Origin: Actinomycetota bacterium
GTDB lineage: Bacteria > Actinomycetota > Acidimicrobiia > Acidimicrobiales > AC-14
Assembly: GCA_020200615.1 (NCBI GenBank)
Contig: JAIVIH010000048.1
Coordinates: 1-9,631, forward strand
Direction of reading: 5' to 3'
Length of the DNA stretch: 9,631 nt
The translations under genes and the position numbers were made by a program. Below the pieces are notes generated by a model that did no database searches, was not told where the DNA came from, and saw only the letters and a list, made by a program, of their open reading frames with translations. Below are positions 1 through 7,407 of this stretch, one piece after another; position 1 is the stretch's first letter; each line of letters opens with the position of its first letter.

Positions 1-2223
1 GGCTATCCCTACGCCGTGGGCGACCGCATCGCCAAGGCCATGCCTCCCCTGGTCATGGGCCGCGACACGCCTCTGGCCGCCTGCCTCGACAAGGTGAGCG
101 GACACGAGGACGGCTGGAAGATGGCGGCCGAGCTCCGGGGCCTGTACGAAGCCGACCCCGAGGCAAAGAAGGTGATCGACGTGGCCCGCGGCCTGGAGGG
201 CCTTCGTCGCCAGGACGGCATCCACGCCGCGGCCGTGGTCATCACCCGGGAACCGCTGACCGAGTACCTGCCCATCCAGCGCAAGCCCGAGCCCGGCGGC
301 AACCCGGCCGACGCACCCGTCGTCACCCAGTACGAGATGGGCGGCGTGGCCGACCTGGGGCTCCTCAAGATGGACTTCCTGGGCCTGCGCAACCTCACCG
401 TCATCGAGCGGGCCCTCGACCTGATCGAGGAGGGCACGGGCACCCGCCCCGACATCGACGACGTGCCCCTCGAAGACGAGCCCACCTTCGAGATGCTCCG
501 CAAGGGCGACTCCATCGGCGTGTTCCAGCTGGAGGGAGGGCCCATGCGGGCCCTCATGCGATCACTGGCGCCCACGTGCTTCGAGGACATCGCCGCCCTG
601 GTGGCCCTGTACCGGCCCGGGCCCATGGCCGCCAACATGCACAACGACTTCGCCGACCGCAAGAACGGCCGCAAGCCCGTCACCTGCCTCCACCCCGAGC
701 TGGCTGAAGTGCTGGCCGACACCCACGGGCTCATGATCTACCAGGAGTCGATGATGCAGGTGGCCCAGCGCTTCGCCGGGTACTCGCTGCTGGAAGCGGA
801 CAACCTGCGCAAGGCGTGCGGGAAGAAGATCCGCGCCCTCATCGCCCTGGAGCGGGAGAAGTTCGTGACCAGGTGCGAGCGCAAGGGCTACGGGGCCGAC
901 CTGGGCACCAAGCTGTTCGACGTCATCGAGCCCTTCGCCGACTACGCCTTCAACAAGAGCCACGCCTTCGCCTACGGCATGATCGCCTACCAGACGGCGT
1001 GGTTGAAGGCCAACCATCCGGTGGAGTACCTCGCCGCCCTGCTCACGTCGGTCAAGGACGACAAGGACAAGACCGCCGTCTACCTGTCCGAGTGCCGCAA
1101 CCGGCGGATCCCGGTCACCGTCCCCGACATCAACCGCTCGTCGTCGGACTTCACGGCCCTGCCTGGGCCCGCCGGCCCAGGCGGCGAAGCCGCCAAAGAG
1201 GCTGTGCCTGGGCCCGCCGGCCCAGGCGGCGAAGCCGCCAAAGAGGCTTTTAAGGGCACCATCGTGTTCGGGATGGCGGCCGTTCGGAACGTCGGCGCCG
1301 GGCTGGTCGGCCTCATGGTGGCCGAACGGGAGCGGGGAGGGCCGTTCCCCGACTTCTACGACTTCTGCAACCGGGTCGATCCCATGGTGCTCAACAAGCG
1401 GTCAATCGAGTCGCTGATCAAGGCCGGGGCCTTCGACTCGCTGGGCCATCCTCGCCTCGCTCTCCTCGAGGTCTACGAGCGCATCATCGACGGATGCCTG
1501 GCCCGGCGCCGGGAGCAGGATCTCGGCATCCAGAGCCTGTTCGGGGAGGTGGTGGAGGGCGGAACCATGCTGCACGACGAGCGCATCGCCATCGGCGACC
1601 GCGAGTTCGACGGCGCCCGCAAGCTGGCGTTCGAGAAGGAGATGCTCGGCCTGTACGTCAGCAGCCACCCCCTTCTCGGGGTGGTCGCCGCCCTGCGCCG
1701 CCACACCGACTGCACCATCGCCGAGTTCCGCGAGCTGCGGGACGGCGAGTGCCGCTGCGTCGGTGGCGTGGTCACCGCCCTCTCCCGCAAGTACACCAAG
1801 CGGGGTGACCTCATGGCCGTGTTCACCCTGGAAGACCTCGACGCCGCCATCGAGGTCATGGTCTTCCCCCGGACCATGCTCGACCACGGAGCTCTTCTGG
1901 CCGAGGACGCCGTGGTCTGCGTCAAGGGGCGGCTCGACCTCAAGGAGGAGCCGGCCAAGATCGTGTGCCTGGAGGTTCGCCGGCCCGATCTGTTCGATAG
2001 CGACAGTGCGCCCCTGCGCATCAAGCTGTCTCCGGGCACGCTCAACGAAACCATGGTGGGGCGCCTGAAGGGCCTTCTCCGGGACCATCCGGGCGACACG
2101 CCCGTCTTCCTGCACCTGGACCAGACCGTGCTCCGGCTCCCCGACGATTTCCGGGTCGACTCCCGGAACGGGCTGTTCGCCGAGCTGCGGGTGCTGCTCG
2201 GTCCGGCCGGTCTCGTGGTCTGA
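1..2223 (+). CDS. dnaE: DNA polymerase III alpha subunit, C-terminal part (5' end outside window)
   Basis: This is the catalytic subunit of the replicative DNA polymerase. The reading frame is open from base 1 (GYPYAVGDRIAKAMPP, a conserved DnaE block), so the true start lies upstream. About 740 residues are present of a usual ~1150-1200. The PHP domain and the PDxDxD catalytic pair are therefore outside the window. Numbering from the first codon here, the third catalytic Asp is D125 in KMDFLGLRNLT. YRPGPM is at 204-209 and FNKSHAFAYG starts at 317. GMAAVRNVG precedes the helix-hairpin-helix region. A clamp-binding-like pentapeptide IQSLF is at 510-514, an OB fold lies at about 580-665, and the C-terminal tail ends in LRVLLGPAGLVV as in actinobacterial DnaE1. 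A 30-residue repeat insertion sits at 388-417. Stop is TGA at 2221-2223. The family assignment is certain. The dnaE1 rather than dnaE2 call is inferred from the C-terminal tail and clamp motif. Confidence 0.97.
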   Translation, partial: GYPYAVGDRIAKAMPPLVMGRDTPLAACLDKVSGHEDGWKMAAELRGLYEADPEAKKVIDVARGLEGLRRQDGIHAAAVVITREPLTEYLPIQRKPEPGGNPADAPVVTQYEMGGVADLGLLKMDFLGLRNLTVIERALDLIEEGTGTRPDIDDVPLEDEPTFEMLRKGDSIGVFQLEGGPMRALMRSLAPTCFEDIAALVALYRPGPMAANMHNDFADRKNGRKPVTCLHPELAEVLADTHGLMIYQESMMQVAQRFAGYSLLEADNLRKACGKKIRALIALEREKFVTRCERKGYGADLGTKLFDVIEPFADYAFNKSHAFAYGMIAYQTAWLKANHPVEYLAALLTSVKDDKDKTAVYLSECRNRRIPVTVPDINRSSSDFTALPGPAGPGGEAAKEAVPGPAGPGGEAAKEAFKGTIVFGMAAVRNVGAGLVGLMVAERERGGPFPDFYDFCNRVDPMVLNKRSIESLIKAGAFDSLGHPRLALLEVYERIIDGCLARRREQDLGIQSLFGEVVEGGTMLHDERIAIGDREFDGARKLAFEKEMLGLYVSSHPLLGVVAALRRHTDCTIAEFRELRDGECRCVGGVVTALSRKYTKRGDLMAVFTLEDLDAAIEVMVFPRTMLDHGALLAEDAVVCVKGRLDLKEEPAKIVCLEVRRPDLFDSDSAPLRIKLSPGTLNETMVGRLKGLLRDHPGDTPVFLHLDQTVLRLPDDFRVDSRNGLFAELRVLLGPAGLVV
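1160..1248 (+). repeat. Two tandem copies of a palindromic 45-bp repeat inside dnaE
   Basis: Bases 1160-1203 and 1205-1248 are identical over 44 nt with a period of 45 nt, which is exactly 15 codons. Each unit contains a perfect 9-bp stem (GCCTGGGCC, 4-nt loop CGCC, GGCCCAGGC; 1161-1182 in copy 1). Overlapping it by three bases is a 6-bp stem with a GAA loop (GGCGGC GAA GCCGCC; 1180-1194). The encoded peptide is PGPAGPGGEAAKEA followed by V or F. It lies between the conserved DnaE blocks PDINRSSSDFTAL and KGTIVFGMAAVRNVG, where homologues as I know them have only a short linker. The repeat and hairpins are seen directly. That this is an inserted element is inference. Confidence 0.93.
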
Positions 2224-2245
2224 GAATCGGGCGTGGAGGGGGCGG

Positions 2246-2276
2246 TTGCTCGCCTCCAGCTTCCGAGAAGTACGCT
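2246..2276 (+). promoter_or_regulatory. Candidate promoter for the 2287 gene
   Basis: TTGCTC (2246-2251) and TACGCT (2271-2276) are separated by 19 nt. The second hexamer fits TANNNT and ends 10 nt before the ATG at 2287. This would give a nearly leaderless transcript, consistent with the lack of a strong Shine-Dalgarno sequence. The spacing is slightly long and the -35 match is partial, so this is a weak call. A 7-bp GC stem (2238-2244 with 2251-2257) overlaps it. Confidence 0.35.
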
Positions 2277-2286
2277 GGTGGGCGTA

Positions 2287-2964
2287 ATGGCGATCCAAGT
2301 CGACACCAAAGACTGCACCGCGCTCAGCGACTCGGAGCTCTCGGACATGGCCGACATCTCCGGAGTCGACGCGTCGACCGACGGAACCGCCGGCTTCGAT
2401 GTCGGATTTCTGTCCAAGGCCAGGGACGAGTGGGTGCTGGTAACCCAGGCTCGGGAGGGCGGCAAGCTGGCCGGCTTCTCCTTCTGCACCCTCGAGCGAA
2501 TCGGTGGCACGCCGTGCGTGCTCATCGGCCTCGCTTCGGTCAAACCCGTGCCCCGCCGCGAGGCGGTCCTCACCGCCCTGATCAGCGAGCAGCTGCGCCG
2601 GGCCGTCCTGGCCTTTCCCGACGAGGACGTGCTCGTGGCCGTCAGGCTGGCCGATTCCAGCGGCTACACCGTGTTCAGCCGCCTGGAGGACGTGGTGCCC
2701 CGTCCCGACCACAAGCCCACGGGCGAGGAGCGGGCGTGGGCCCGGCGGCTGGCCAAGCGCTTCGGCGCCGAGGGCAGGGTCAACGACCGGACGTTCACCG
2801 TCGAGGGCAACGGCGAGCACCCCGGCATCCTCGATTACGTGAACGGCACGCCGGATGCCGACGTCCAGGTGTTCTTCGAGGGCATCGACCGGGTGCGGGG
2901 TGACTCCCTCATCGTCTTCGGCTGGGCCATGGCCGAGGATCTGGCCCCCCTGGCTACCCGCTAG
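2287..2964 (+). CDS. Conserved hypothetical protein, possibly GNAT-like fold
   Basis: The product is 225 residues, with no signal peptide and no membrane segment, so it is probably cytoplasmic. I do not recognise a specific function. Residues 60-135 read as strand (GKLAGFSFCTLER), strand (PCVLIGLASVKPV), helix (AVLTALISEQLRRAVLAF), strand (DVLVAVRL) and then SSGYTVFSRL. This order resembles the acyl-CoA-binding half of GNAT acetyltransferases, but no clear R/Q-x-x-G-x-G/A loop is visible. The C-terminal part is rich in acidic and aromatic residues. An in-frame GTG at 2233 would add 18 residues (from VEGAVARLQ). I chose ATG 2287 because a TANNNT hexamer lies just upstream and the added residues look non-coding. 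It is 63 nt after dnaE on the same strand, and probably has its own promoter. It converges on the next gene with 12 nt between stops. Confidence 0.8.
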   Translation: MAIQVDTKDCTALSDSELSDMADISGVDASTDGTAGFDVGFLSKARDEWVLVTQAREGGKLAGFSFCTLERIGGTPCVLIGLASVKPVPRREAVLTALISEQLRRAVLAFPDEDVLVAVRLADSSGYTVFSRLEDVVPRPDHKPTGEERAWARRLAKRFGAEGRVNDRTFTVEGNGEHPGILDYVNGTPDADVQVFFEGIDRVRGDSLIVFGWAMAEDLAPLATR

Positions 2965-2976
2965 GGCAGGCCCGCT

Positions 2977-3678
2977 TCAGCGGCCGCTGGGGAGCAGGGC
3001 GGCTACCACCTTGTGGCAGTACCCGTTCTCGGGCGGGGTGAGCATGACCAGCAGGCGCCGGGTGCGGAAGCCCAGTAGCCGCTGGACGTCGCCGTGGGCC
3101 GGGCGGGACAGGCCGTGGGCCTCCATGTGGGCCACCAGCATGGGATCGGCCAGGGCCAGGTCGTGGGCCGCCCCCTGCCAGCTGAAGTGGCACTCGGGCC
3201 CGTACGAGCCCCAGAAAAGACGGGGCTCGTTGCGCACGTCGACCAGGGCCAGCGAGGGACGGTCGCCGGCGACGGTCCAGTAGGGGACGGCCTTGCCCGG
3301 CAAGCCCAGGAGAGGGAGCTGCGGGGGATGGTGCAGGGGGGCGAGAAGCCGCTCGGCCCGTCGGGGTGTGAGGGCGCCTGCGGGTTGAGGAGGGCCGGCG
3401 AGGAGGACGGCTTCGGGCCGGGCCGCGTCGGGCGGTTCCACCGTGCCCTCGATCTCGCCGGAGACCACGTCGAAGGCGTGGACGACCTCGGGCATGGGCG
3501 GGTGGATGGAACGCACGAACGCCCCTGAGTCGAGATCGACGCCGATGCAGCCGCTGGCGTCGACGGCCAGGACCACCATGCGGAGCTCGGTCCCGGCGAT
3601 GAGAACCCGGTAGGGCGTGCCGCCCGGGTTTCCGAACGCGATCCCCGGTGCGTGCCTGTACGCCGTGGCGTTTCGCAT
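2977..3678 (-). CDS. Hypothetical protein of unknown function, 233 aa
   Basis: I do not recognise this protein. It appears soluble, with no signal peptide or membrane helix. The N-terminal part (22-75) is strand-rich (PYRVLIAGTELRMVVLAVDA, IGVDLDSGAFV, VVHAFDVVSG). The middle (80-130) is rich in proline and alanine. The C-terminal half holds aromatic-rich segments (VPYWTVAGDRPSLALVDV, PRLFWGSYGPECHFSWQG) and ends LLVMLTPPENGYCHKVVAALL. Upstream of M1 (ATG at 3678) the frame stays open to 3849 but encodes an arginine-rich stretch that overlaps the divergent nitroreductase start, so 3678 is preferred. No convincing Shine-Dalgarno sequence precedes it. Coding is supported by the GC-biased third codon positions and the tight packing against both neighbours. 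A perfect 12-bp palindrome CAGCGGCCGCTG (2978-2989) covers its last codons. Confidence 0.75.
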   Translation of the reverse strand: MRNATAYRHAPGIAFGNPGGTPYRVLIAGTELRMVVLAVDASGCIGVDLDSGAFVRSIHPPMPEVVHAFDVVSGEIEGTVEPPDAARPEAVLLAGPPQPAGALTPRRAERLLAPLHHPPQLPLLGLPGKAVPYWTVAGDRPSLALVDVRNEPRLFWGSYGPECHFSWQGAAHDLALADPMLVAHMEAHGLSRPAHGDVQRLLGFRTRRLLVMLTPPENGYCHKVVAALLPSGR

Positions 3679-3724
3679 TGAGGTGAATCGTGCCTGAACC
3701 CAGTCTGCATATGGTGGATGCTCT

Positions 3725-4315
3725 ATGGAGTTTGAAGCCGTTCTGCGGCGGCGGCGGATGGTGCGCAACTTCGACGACCGTTCAATCCCTCGGGAGATCG
3801 TGGACCGGTTGGTGGCCAACGGTCTGCGGGGGCCTTCCGCCGGCTTCACCCAGGGGGTCCACCTTCTCGTCCTGAACGGTCCTGACCAAACCGGGCGCTA
3901 CTGGGACGTCTCCCTTCCCGTGGGCGAGCGGGAGGGCTTCCGGTGGCCGGGACTGCTGCGGGCGCCGCTACTGGTGCTGGCCTTCGCCGACCGCCAGGCC
4001 TATCTCGACCGCTACGCCGAGCCCGACAAGGGCTGGGTCGATCGAGACCCGGAACGGTGGCGGGTGCCCTACTGGCACGTGGACGCCGGGTTCGCCTCGC
4101 TCCTCGTCCTGCTGACCGCGGTCGACGCCGGCCTGGGGGCCCTCTTCTTCGGCGTGTTCCGCCCCGAGGCGGTACGGGCCGAGTTCGGGGTGCCCGAGCG
4201 ATATGACCCCACCGGGGCGATCGCCGTCGGTTATCCGCGGCCCGACGAGCCGTCGCCGTCGCTGGCGCGGGGCCACCGGCCGCCCGGGGAGGTTGTTCAC
4301 CGGGGCGGGTGGTGA
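3725..4315 (+). CDS. Nitroreductase family protein (FMN-dependent)
   Basis: The product is 196 residues, the usual size for a compact nitroreductase-fold flavoenzyme. These act as FMN-bound, usually dimeric NAD(P)H-dependent reductases in the cytoplasm. Visible family features are the N-terminal FMN-phosphate motif RRRRMVRNF (8-16), [12 protein letters not shown] (33-44), the helix [26 protein letters not shown] (118-143), and the C-terminal IAVGYPRP (166-173) followed by [12 protein letters not shown], which supplies the late basic flavin contact. The substrate cannot be read from sequence. The start is ATG 3725. A weak GGTGG lies at 3713-3717, and TATGGT (3710-3715) could be a -10 for a near-leaderless transcript. 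The gene diverges from the 3678 gene across 46 bp, so the two may share control. It is convergent with the DUF255 gene, with 7 nt between stops. Family is confident, the reaction is not. Confidence 0.9.
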   Translation: MEFEAVLRRRRMVRNFDDRSIPREIVDRLVANGLRGPSAGFTQGVHLLVLNGPDQTGRYWDVSLPVGEREGFRWPGLLRAPLLVLAFADRQAYLDRYAEPDKGWVDRDPERWRVPYWHVDAGFASLLVLLTAVDAGLGALFFGVFRPEAVRAEFGVPERYDPTGAIAVGYPRPDEPSPSLARGHRPPGEVVHRGGW

Positions 4316-4322
4316 TCTCCCG

Positions 4323-6258
4323 CTACTCGGCCAACTGGGCCACCAGCTCGTCCACGTCGCCCGTCGGGCGCTGGCAGGCGTAGTTGCGGCACACGTAGGC
4401 CAGGCCGTCGGTCCGCTGCTCGAACAGCGGCGACGGGTAGGGCTCCCCCCAGGCCAGGACGGCGTTGGGGAGGAAGCGGGACTGGACGGTGGCCACCAGG
4501 TCGGGGCGGTCGCCGATGACCGCCACTTCGGTCAGGGGGGCAGCGACCATGTCCACCGCGGCCAGCAGGTGGGCGAAGGCCGTCGGGTGGCGGCCCAGGG
4601 GCTCGGCCACCAGGCGCAGGATGTCCTCCGCCCGCTCGCGGTACCGCTCTTCGCCGGTGAGGGCGGCCAGGCGGACGAGGGCCACTGCCGCCGACCCGTT
4701 GGCCGAAGGGATGACGTTGTCGACCAGGTCCTTGGCCCGGGTGATGAGCTGCTCGGCGTCGTTGCCGGCGGTGTAGAGGCCGCCCACCTCTGGGTCCCAG
4801 AAGAGGTCGAGGAGGGCGTCGGCCGTCGTCCGGGCCTCGGTGATCCAGCGGGCTTCGCCCGTGGCCTCGGCCATCCGGCAGAAGGCGCCCACGAGGGCGG
4901 CGTAGTCGGCGGCATAGGCCAGGTGCCCGCTCTGGCCGCCCTGCGGCCAGCACGAACTCGGCGGTGACCTTGGCGTCGGTCAGCCAGTCGGCCCGGCCGG
5001 TGGCGGCCGCGGCCTCGGCCAGGGTGGCCAGGAACAGGCCGTTCCACTCGGTGAGGACCTTGTCGTCGAGGCCGGGCCGGATCCGCTTCTCGCGGACCTC
5101 GAACAGGGTCTGGCGGGCGCCCTCCACGGGCTCGGGGCGCAGGAGGTCACCCCGCGTCGGACGGTTGAGGATGTTGGCGCCCTCGAAGTTCCCCGCCGGG
5201 GTGACCCCCCACCACTCGATGGCGGCCGGCGCGTCCTGGCCCAGGACCTCCACGAGCTCGGCCTGCTGCCAGACGTAGAACTTCCCCTCGACGCCCTCGG
5301 AGTCGGCGTCCTCGGAGGACAGGAACCCGCCGTCGGCGTGGCGCAGGTCCCGGCGCACGTAGTCGATGGTCTCGCTGGCGACCTGGAGGTAGCGCGCCTC
5401 GCCCGTGACCTGCCAGGCGTGGAGGTAGGCGCGGGCCAGGAGGGCCTGGTCGTACAGCATCTTCTCGAAGTGGGGAACCAGCCACACCCGGTCGACGGAG
5501 TAGCGGTGGAACCCGCCGCCCAGGTGGTCGTAGATGCCGCCCGAAGCCATGGCGTCGAGGGAGGTGGTGACCATGGCCAGGGTGGCGGGATCTCCGGTTC
5601 GGGCGTGGGCCCGGAGGGCGAGCTCGTACAGGTCGGGCTGGGGCAACTTGGGTGCTCCGCCGAAGCCGCCCCACTCGGCGTCGAAGCGGTCGGCCAGGCG
5701 GGCCACGGCCTCGTCCACGGCCTGGCGCGAGGGCAGGCTCTCGTCGGCCGGGGTGAACTCGGCCGCCGCCTGCAGCATCCCCGTCAGGCGGCTGGCCTGG
5801 TCGAGAATCTCCTCCCGCCGTTCCTGCCACGCTTCGGCCACGGCCTGGCACACCTGGGTGAAGGCGGGCATGCCCGAGCGGGGCCGGTCGGGGAAGTAGG
5901 TGCCGCCGTAGAAGGGCCGGCCGTCGGGGGTGAGCCACACGGTCATGGGCCAGCCGCCGTGGCTGGTCATGGCCTGCACCGCCTCCATGTAGACGGCGTC
6001 CACGTCGGGTCGCTCCTCCCGGTCGACCTTGACGTTCACGAACAGCTCGTTCATCACCCGGGCCGTGTCGTCGTTCTCGAAGGACTCATGGGCCATCACG
6101 TGGCACCAGTGGCAGGCGGCGTAGCCCACCGACAGCAGGATGGGCTTGTCCTCGGCCCGGGCCCGGGAGAACGCCTCCTCGCCCCACGGGTACCAGTCGA
6201 CCGGGTTGTCCTTGTGCTGCTGGAGGTAGGGACTGGTCTCCTGCGCGAGCCGGTTCAT
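4323..6258 (-). pseudogene. Thioredoxin-domain DUF255 protein (YyaL/SPATA20 family), frame-disrupted
   Basis: Start ATG 6258 gives [22 protein letters not shown], the canonical N-terminus of this family. The thioredoxin-like domain carries CHWC at 49-52. It is followed by an alpha-barrel region of the glycosidase/epimerase-like fold ([69 protein letters not shown]). The frame is lost after TAEFVLAA at about 4945. The family sequence resumes one frame over as [21 protein letters not shown] and runs to [12 protein letters not shown] and the stop TAG at 4323-4325. The frame change equals a loss of 3n+2 bases or a gain of one. About a dozen residues seen in relatives at this point appear missing (from memory), so a deletion of ~35-40 nt fits. 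The two pieces sum to ~645 residues against ~650-700 usual. Either the gene is broken or the assembly has an error. Cellular function of the family is poorly defined. It lies 32 nt after the serine hydrolase gene on the same strand. Confidence 0.88.
4932..4950. repeat. Perfect 8-bp inverted repeat (3-nt loop) at the DUF255 frameshift
   Basis: CTGGCCGC (4932-4939), CCT, GCGGCCAG (4943-4950) is a perfect GC-rich hairpin. It coincides with the point where the coding frame of the DUF255 gene switches. Strong hairpins of this kind favour both replication slippage deletions and read-through errors in sequencing or assembly. Confidence 0.9.
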
Positions 6259-6265
6259 CCACCGG

Positions 6266-6271
6266 AGGTTA
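6266..6271 (-). promoter_or_regulatory. Candidate -10 element for a leaderless DUF255 transcript
   Basis: On the minus strand TAACCT is followed by seven bases and then the ATG at 6258, which would place transcription initiation at or next to the start codon. No usable Shine-Dalgarno is present (GGTGG abuts the ATG). The -35 region is weak (TTAGCC at 17 nt). The alternative is co-transcription from the hydrolase gene 32 nt upstream. Confidence 0.3.
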
Positions 6272-6290
6272 ATGGGGGTCGGTCTGGCGG

Positions 6291-7346
6291 CTAACGGGGC
6301 GGCCCGCTGAGGAAGGAGAGGGTCGCTTGCGTCACCCGGGTCACGGTGGCGCAGTCCAGGCCGTCGGCGGGCATGAACACGGACACGAGGTAGCGACTCC
6401 CGTCGGCGGGGGCTACGAGGGCCGAGTCCACGCACTGATCGTCGGGAGACTCGCCCGGCTTGCTGAAGACGCGGGCGTCCTGGCCCACGGCCGCCGCCGC
6501 ACCAGCTCCGATGAAACCGTCGGTCTCGAGCAGGGCCTGGCGCAGGCGCGAGGTGTCGGCGTGGGAGATGGCGAACCTCTCGGATCGCGGGATCTCGTCG
6601 GCCAGGACGATCCGGCGGATCGACTCGCTCAGCTCGAGCAGAGTGGAGCAGTTCCCCTCGTTGGGGCAGGCGTAGGTGCCGGTGGCCTCGCGCTCGGGGA
6701 GCTCCAGGGTCAGGTCGCCCTGGGTGAAGGTCATGGCCGGAGACCACCGCACCGGCCACCCGGCGTACGAGCGCTGGACCACGGTGTTCCCCAACCCGTT
6801 GCCAGCCGTGAAGAAGTGGGTGTTGAGCCAGTCCACGCCGACGATCTGCAGGAGCAGGTCGTAGGCCTCGTTGGAGCTGTCCCGGATCGCCTCCTGAATG
6901 AGGTCGGCGACGACGAAGGTCTGGCCCTCGGTGACAACCTCCACTTCCCCGCTGAAGCCCAGATCGGCCAGGAACTCGAGGGTGCCCACGGCCACGGCCA
7001 GCTTGACCGTCGACGCCGGCCAGAAATTGGTATCGACGGCCCCCGCCCCGGCGTCGAACTCGTCGTAGCGGAGGGCCCCGTCCACCCGCTTCACGCGGGC
7101 GGCGTAGATGCCCGTCCCCGGCCCCACGTCGAGCCCGGCGGCGGCCAGCGCCGCAGGCAGGGCCAGGTGATCCACCTGCCGCCCTGCGGGAGGGGGCGTT
7201 TCCACCACGGCTGGTCTCGGGACGGGGCCGACGGTGAGGGCCCCGGCGTGCTCGTCGGTGGCACCGCCACCGCCGGTGGTGGCCGACAGCAGCAGGACGG
7301 CGAGGAGCCCGGCCGCGAGCATCCACCGGCCGCCAGGGGACTTCAC
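6291..7346 (-). CDS. Exported beta-lactamase-fold serine hydrolase
   Basis: The product is 351 residues with an N-terminal signal peptide (MKSPGGRW then the hydrophobic core [14 protein letters not shown]). There is no lipobox Cys, so it is probably secreted or held by the uncleaved helix. Class A beta-lactamase/D,D-peptidase-like motifs are visible. The nucleophile motif is STVK (S112, K115) in [22 protein letters not shown] (157-159) in [16 protein letters not shown] stands in for SDN. KPG (296-298) in [11 protein letters not shown] stands where KTG/KSG is expected, followed by the strand pair DSALVAP and YLVSVFM. No omega-loop ExxxN (Glu166) was found, so a true beta-lactamase is unlikely. 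C227, C233, C305 and C332 could form disulfides. The GTG start at 7346 is supported by AGGA 7 nt upstream. An internal ATG (M9) is less likely because it would shorten the charged signal-peptide region. The natural substrate is unknown, perhaps a peptidoglycan-related peptide. It is divergent from the zinc-ribbon gene. Confidence 0.87.
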   Translation of the reverse strand: MKSPGGRWMLAAGLLAVLLLSATTGGGGATDEHAGALTVGPVPRPAVVETPPPAGRQVDHLALPAALAAAGLDVGPGTGIYAARVKRVDGALRYDEFDAGAGAVDTNFWPASTVKLAVAVGTLEFLADLGFSGEVEVVTEGQTFVVADLIQEAIRDSSNEAYDLLLQIVGVDWLNTHFFTAGNGLGNTVVQRSYAGWPVRWSPAMTFTQGDLTLELPEREATGTYACPNEGNCSTLLELSESIRRIVLADEIPRSERFAISHADTSRLRQALLETDGFIGAGAAAAVGQDARVFSKPGESPDDQCVDSALVAPADGSRYLVSVFMPADGLDCATVTRVTQATLSFLSGPPR

Positions 7347-7353
7347 CGGCTTA

Positions 7354-7357
7354 TCCT
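7354..7357 (-). promoter_or_regulatory. Shine-Dalgarno deciding the GTG start at 7346
   Basis: The minus strand reads CCAGGATAAGCCGGTG. AGGA sits 7 nt before the GTG, which favours this start over the in-frame ATG eight codons later. Confidence 0.6.
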
Positions 7358-7407
7358 GGCAGAGGACGCTGCCTTCGGCCGGTCATGTCCTCGGCCAGAC
7401 TCTGGCC

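Noticed and set aside
1160..1248. CRISPR-like array
   Set aside because: The two units are directly adjacent with no spacers and are translated as part of DnaE.
2238..2257. 7-bp GC stem downstream of dnaE as a terminator
   Set aside because: It has one G-U pair and no following T run, and it overlaps a possible promoter of the next gene. Not enough to call.
1402..2820. 472-codon minus-strand open frame opposite dnaE and the next gene
   Set aside because: It is an antisense shadow typical of very GC-rich DNA, with His/Gly/Glu/Ala-rich low-complexity composition, and the plus strand is clearly coding there.
2978..2989. Perfect 12-bp palindrome CAGCGGCCGCTG
   Set aside because: It lies within the last codons of the minus-strand gene. 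A GC-only palindrome of this length is expected occasionally here, and nothing nearby suggests an operator.
4305..4323. GCGGG/CCCGC stem between the convergent nitroreductase and DUF255 stops as a bidirectional terminator
   Set aside because: Only five pairs with a 9-nt loop and no T tract. Such stems arise by chance in DNA of this composition.
4297..7326. A single 1009-codon open frame on the minus strand
   Set aside because: It joins the genuine first part of the DUF255 gene (from 6258) to out-of-frame readings of the upstream hydrolase gene and of the DUF255 3' part. Those flanks are Arg/Pro/Gly-rich and match no family.
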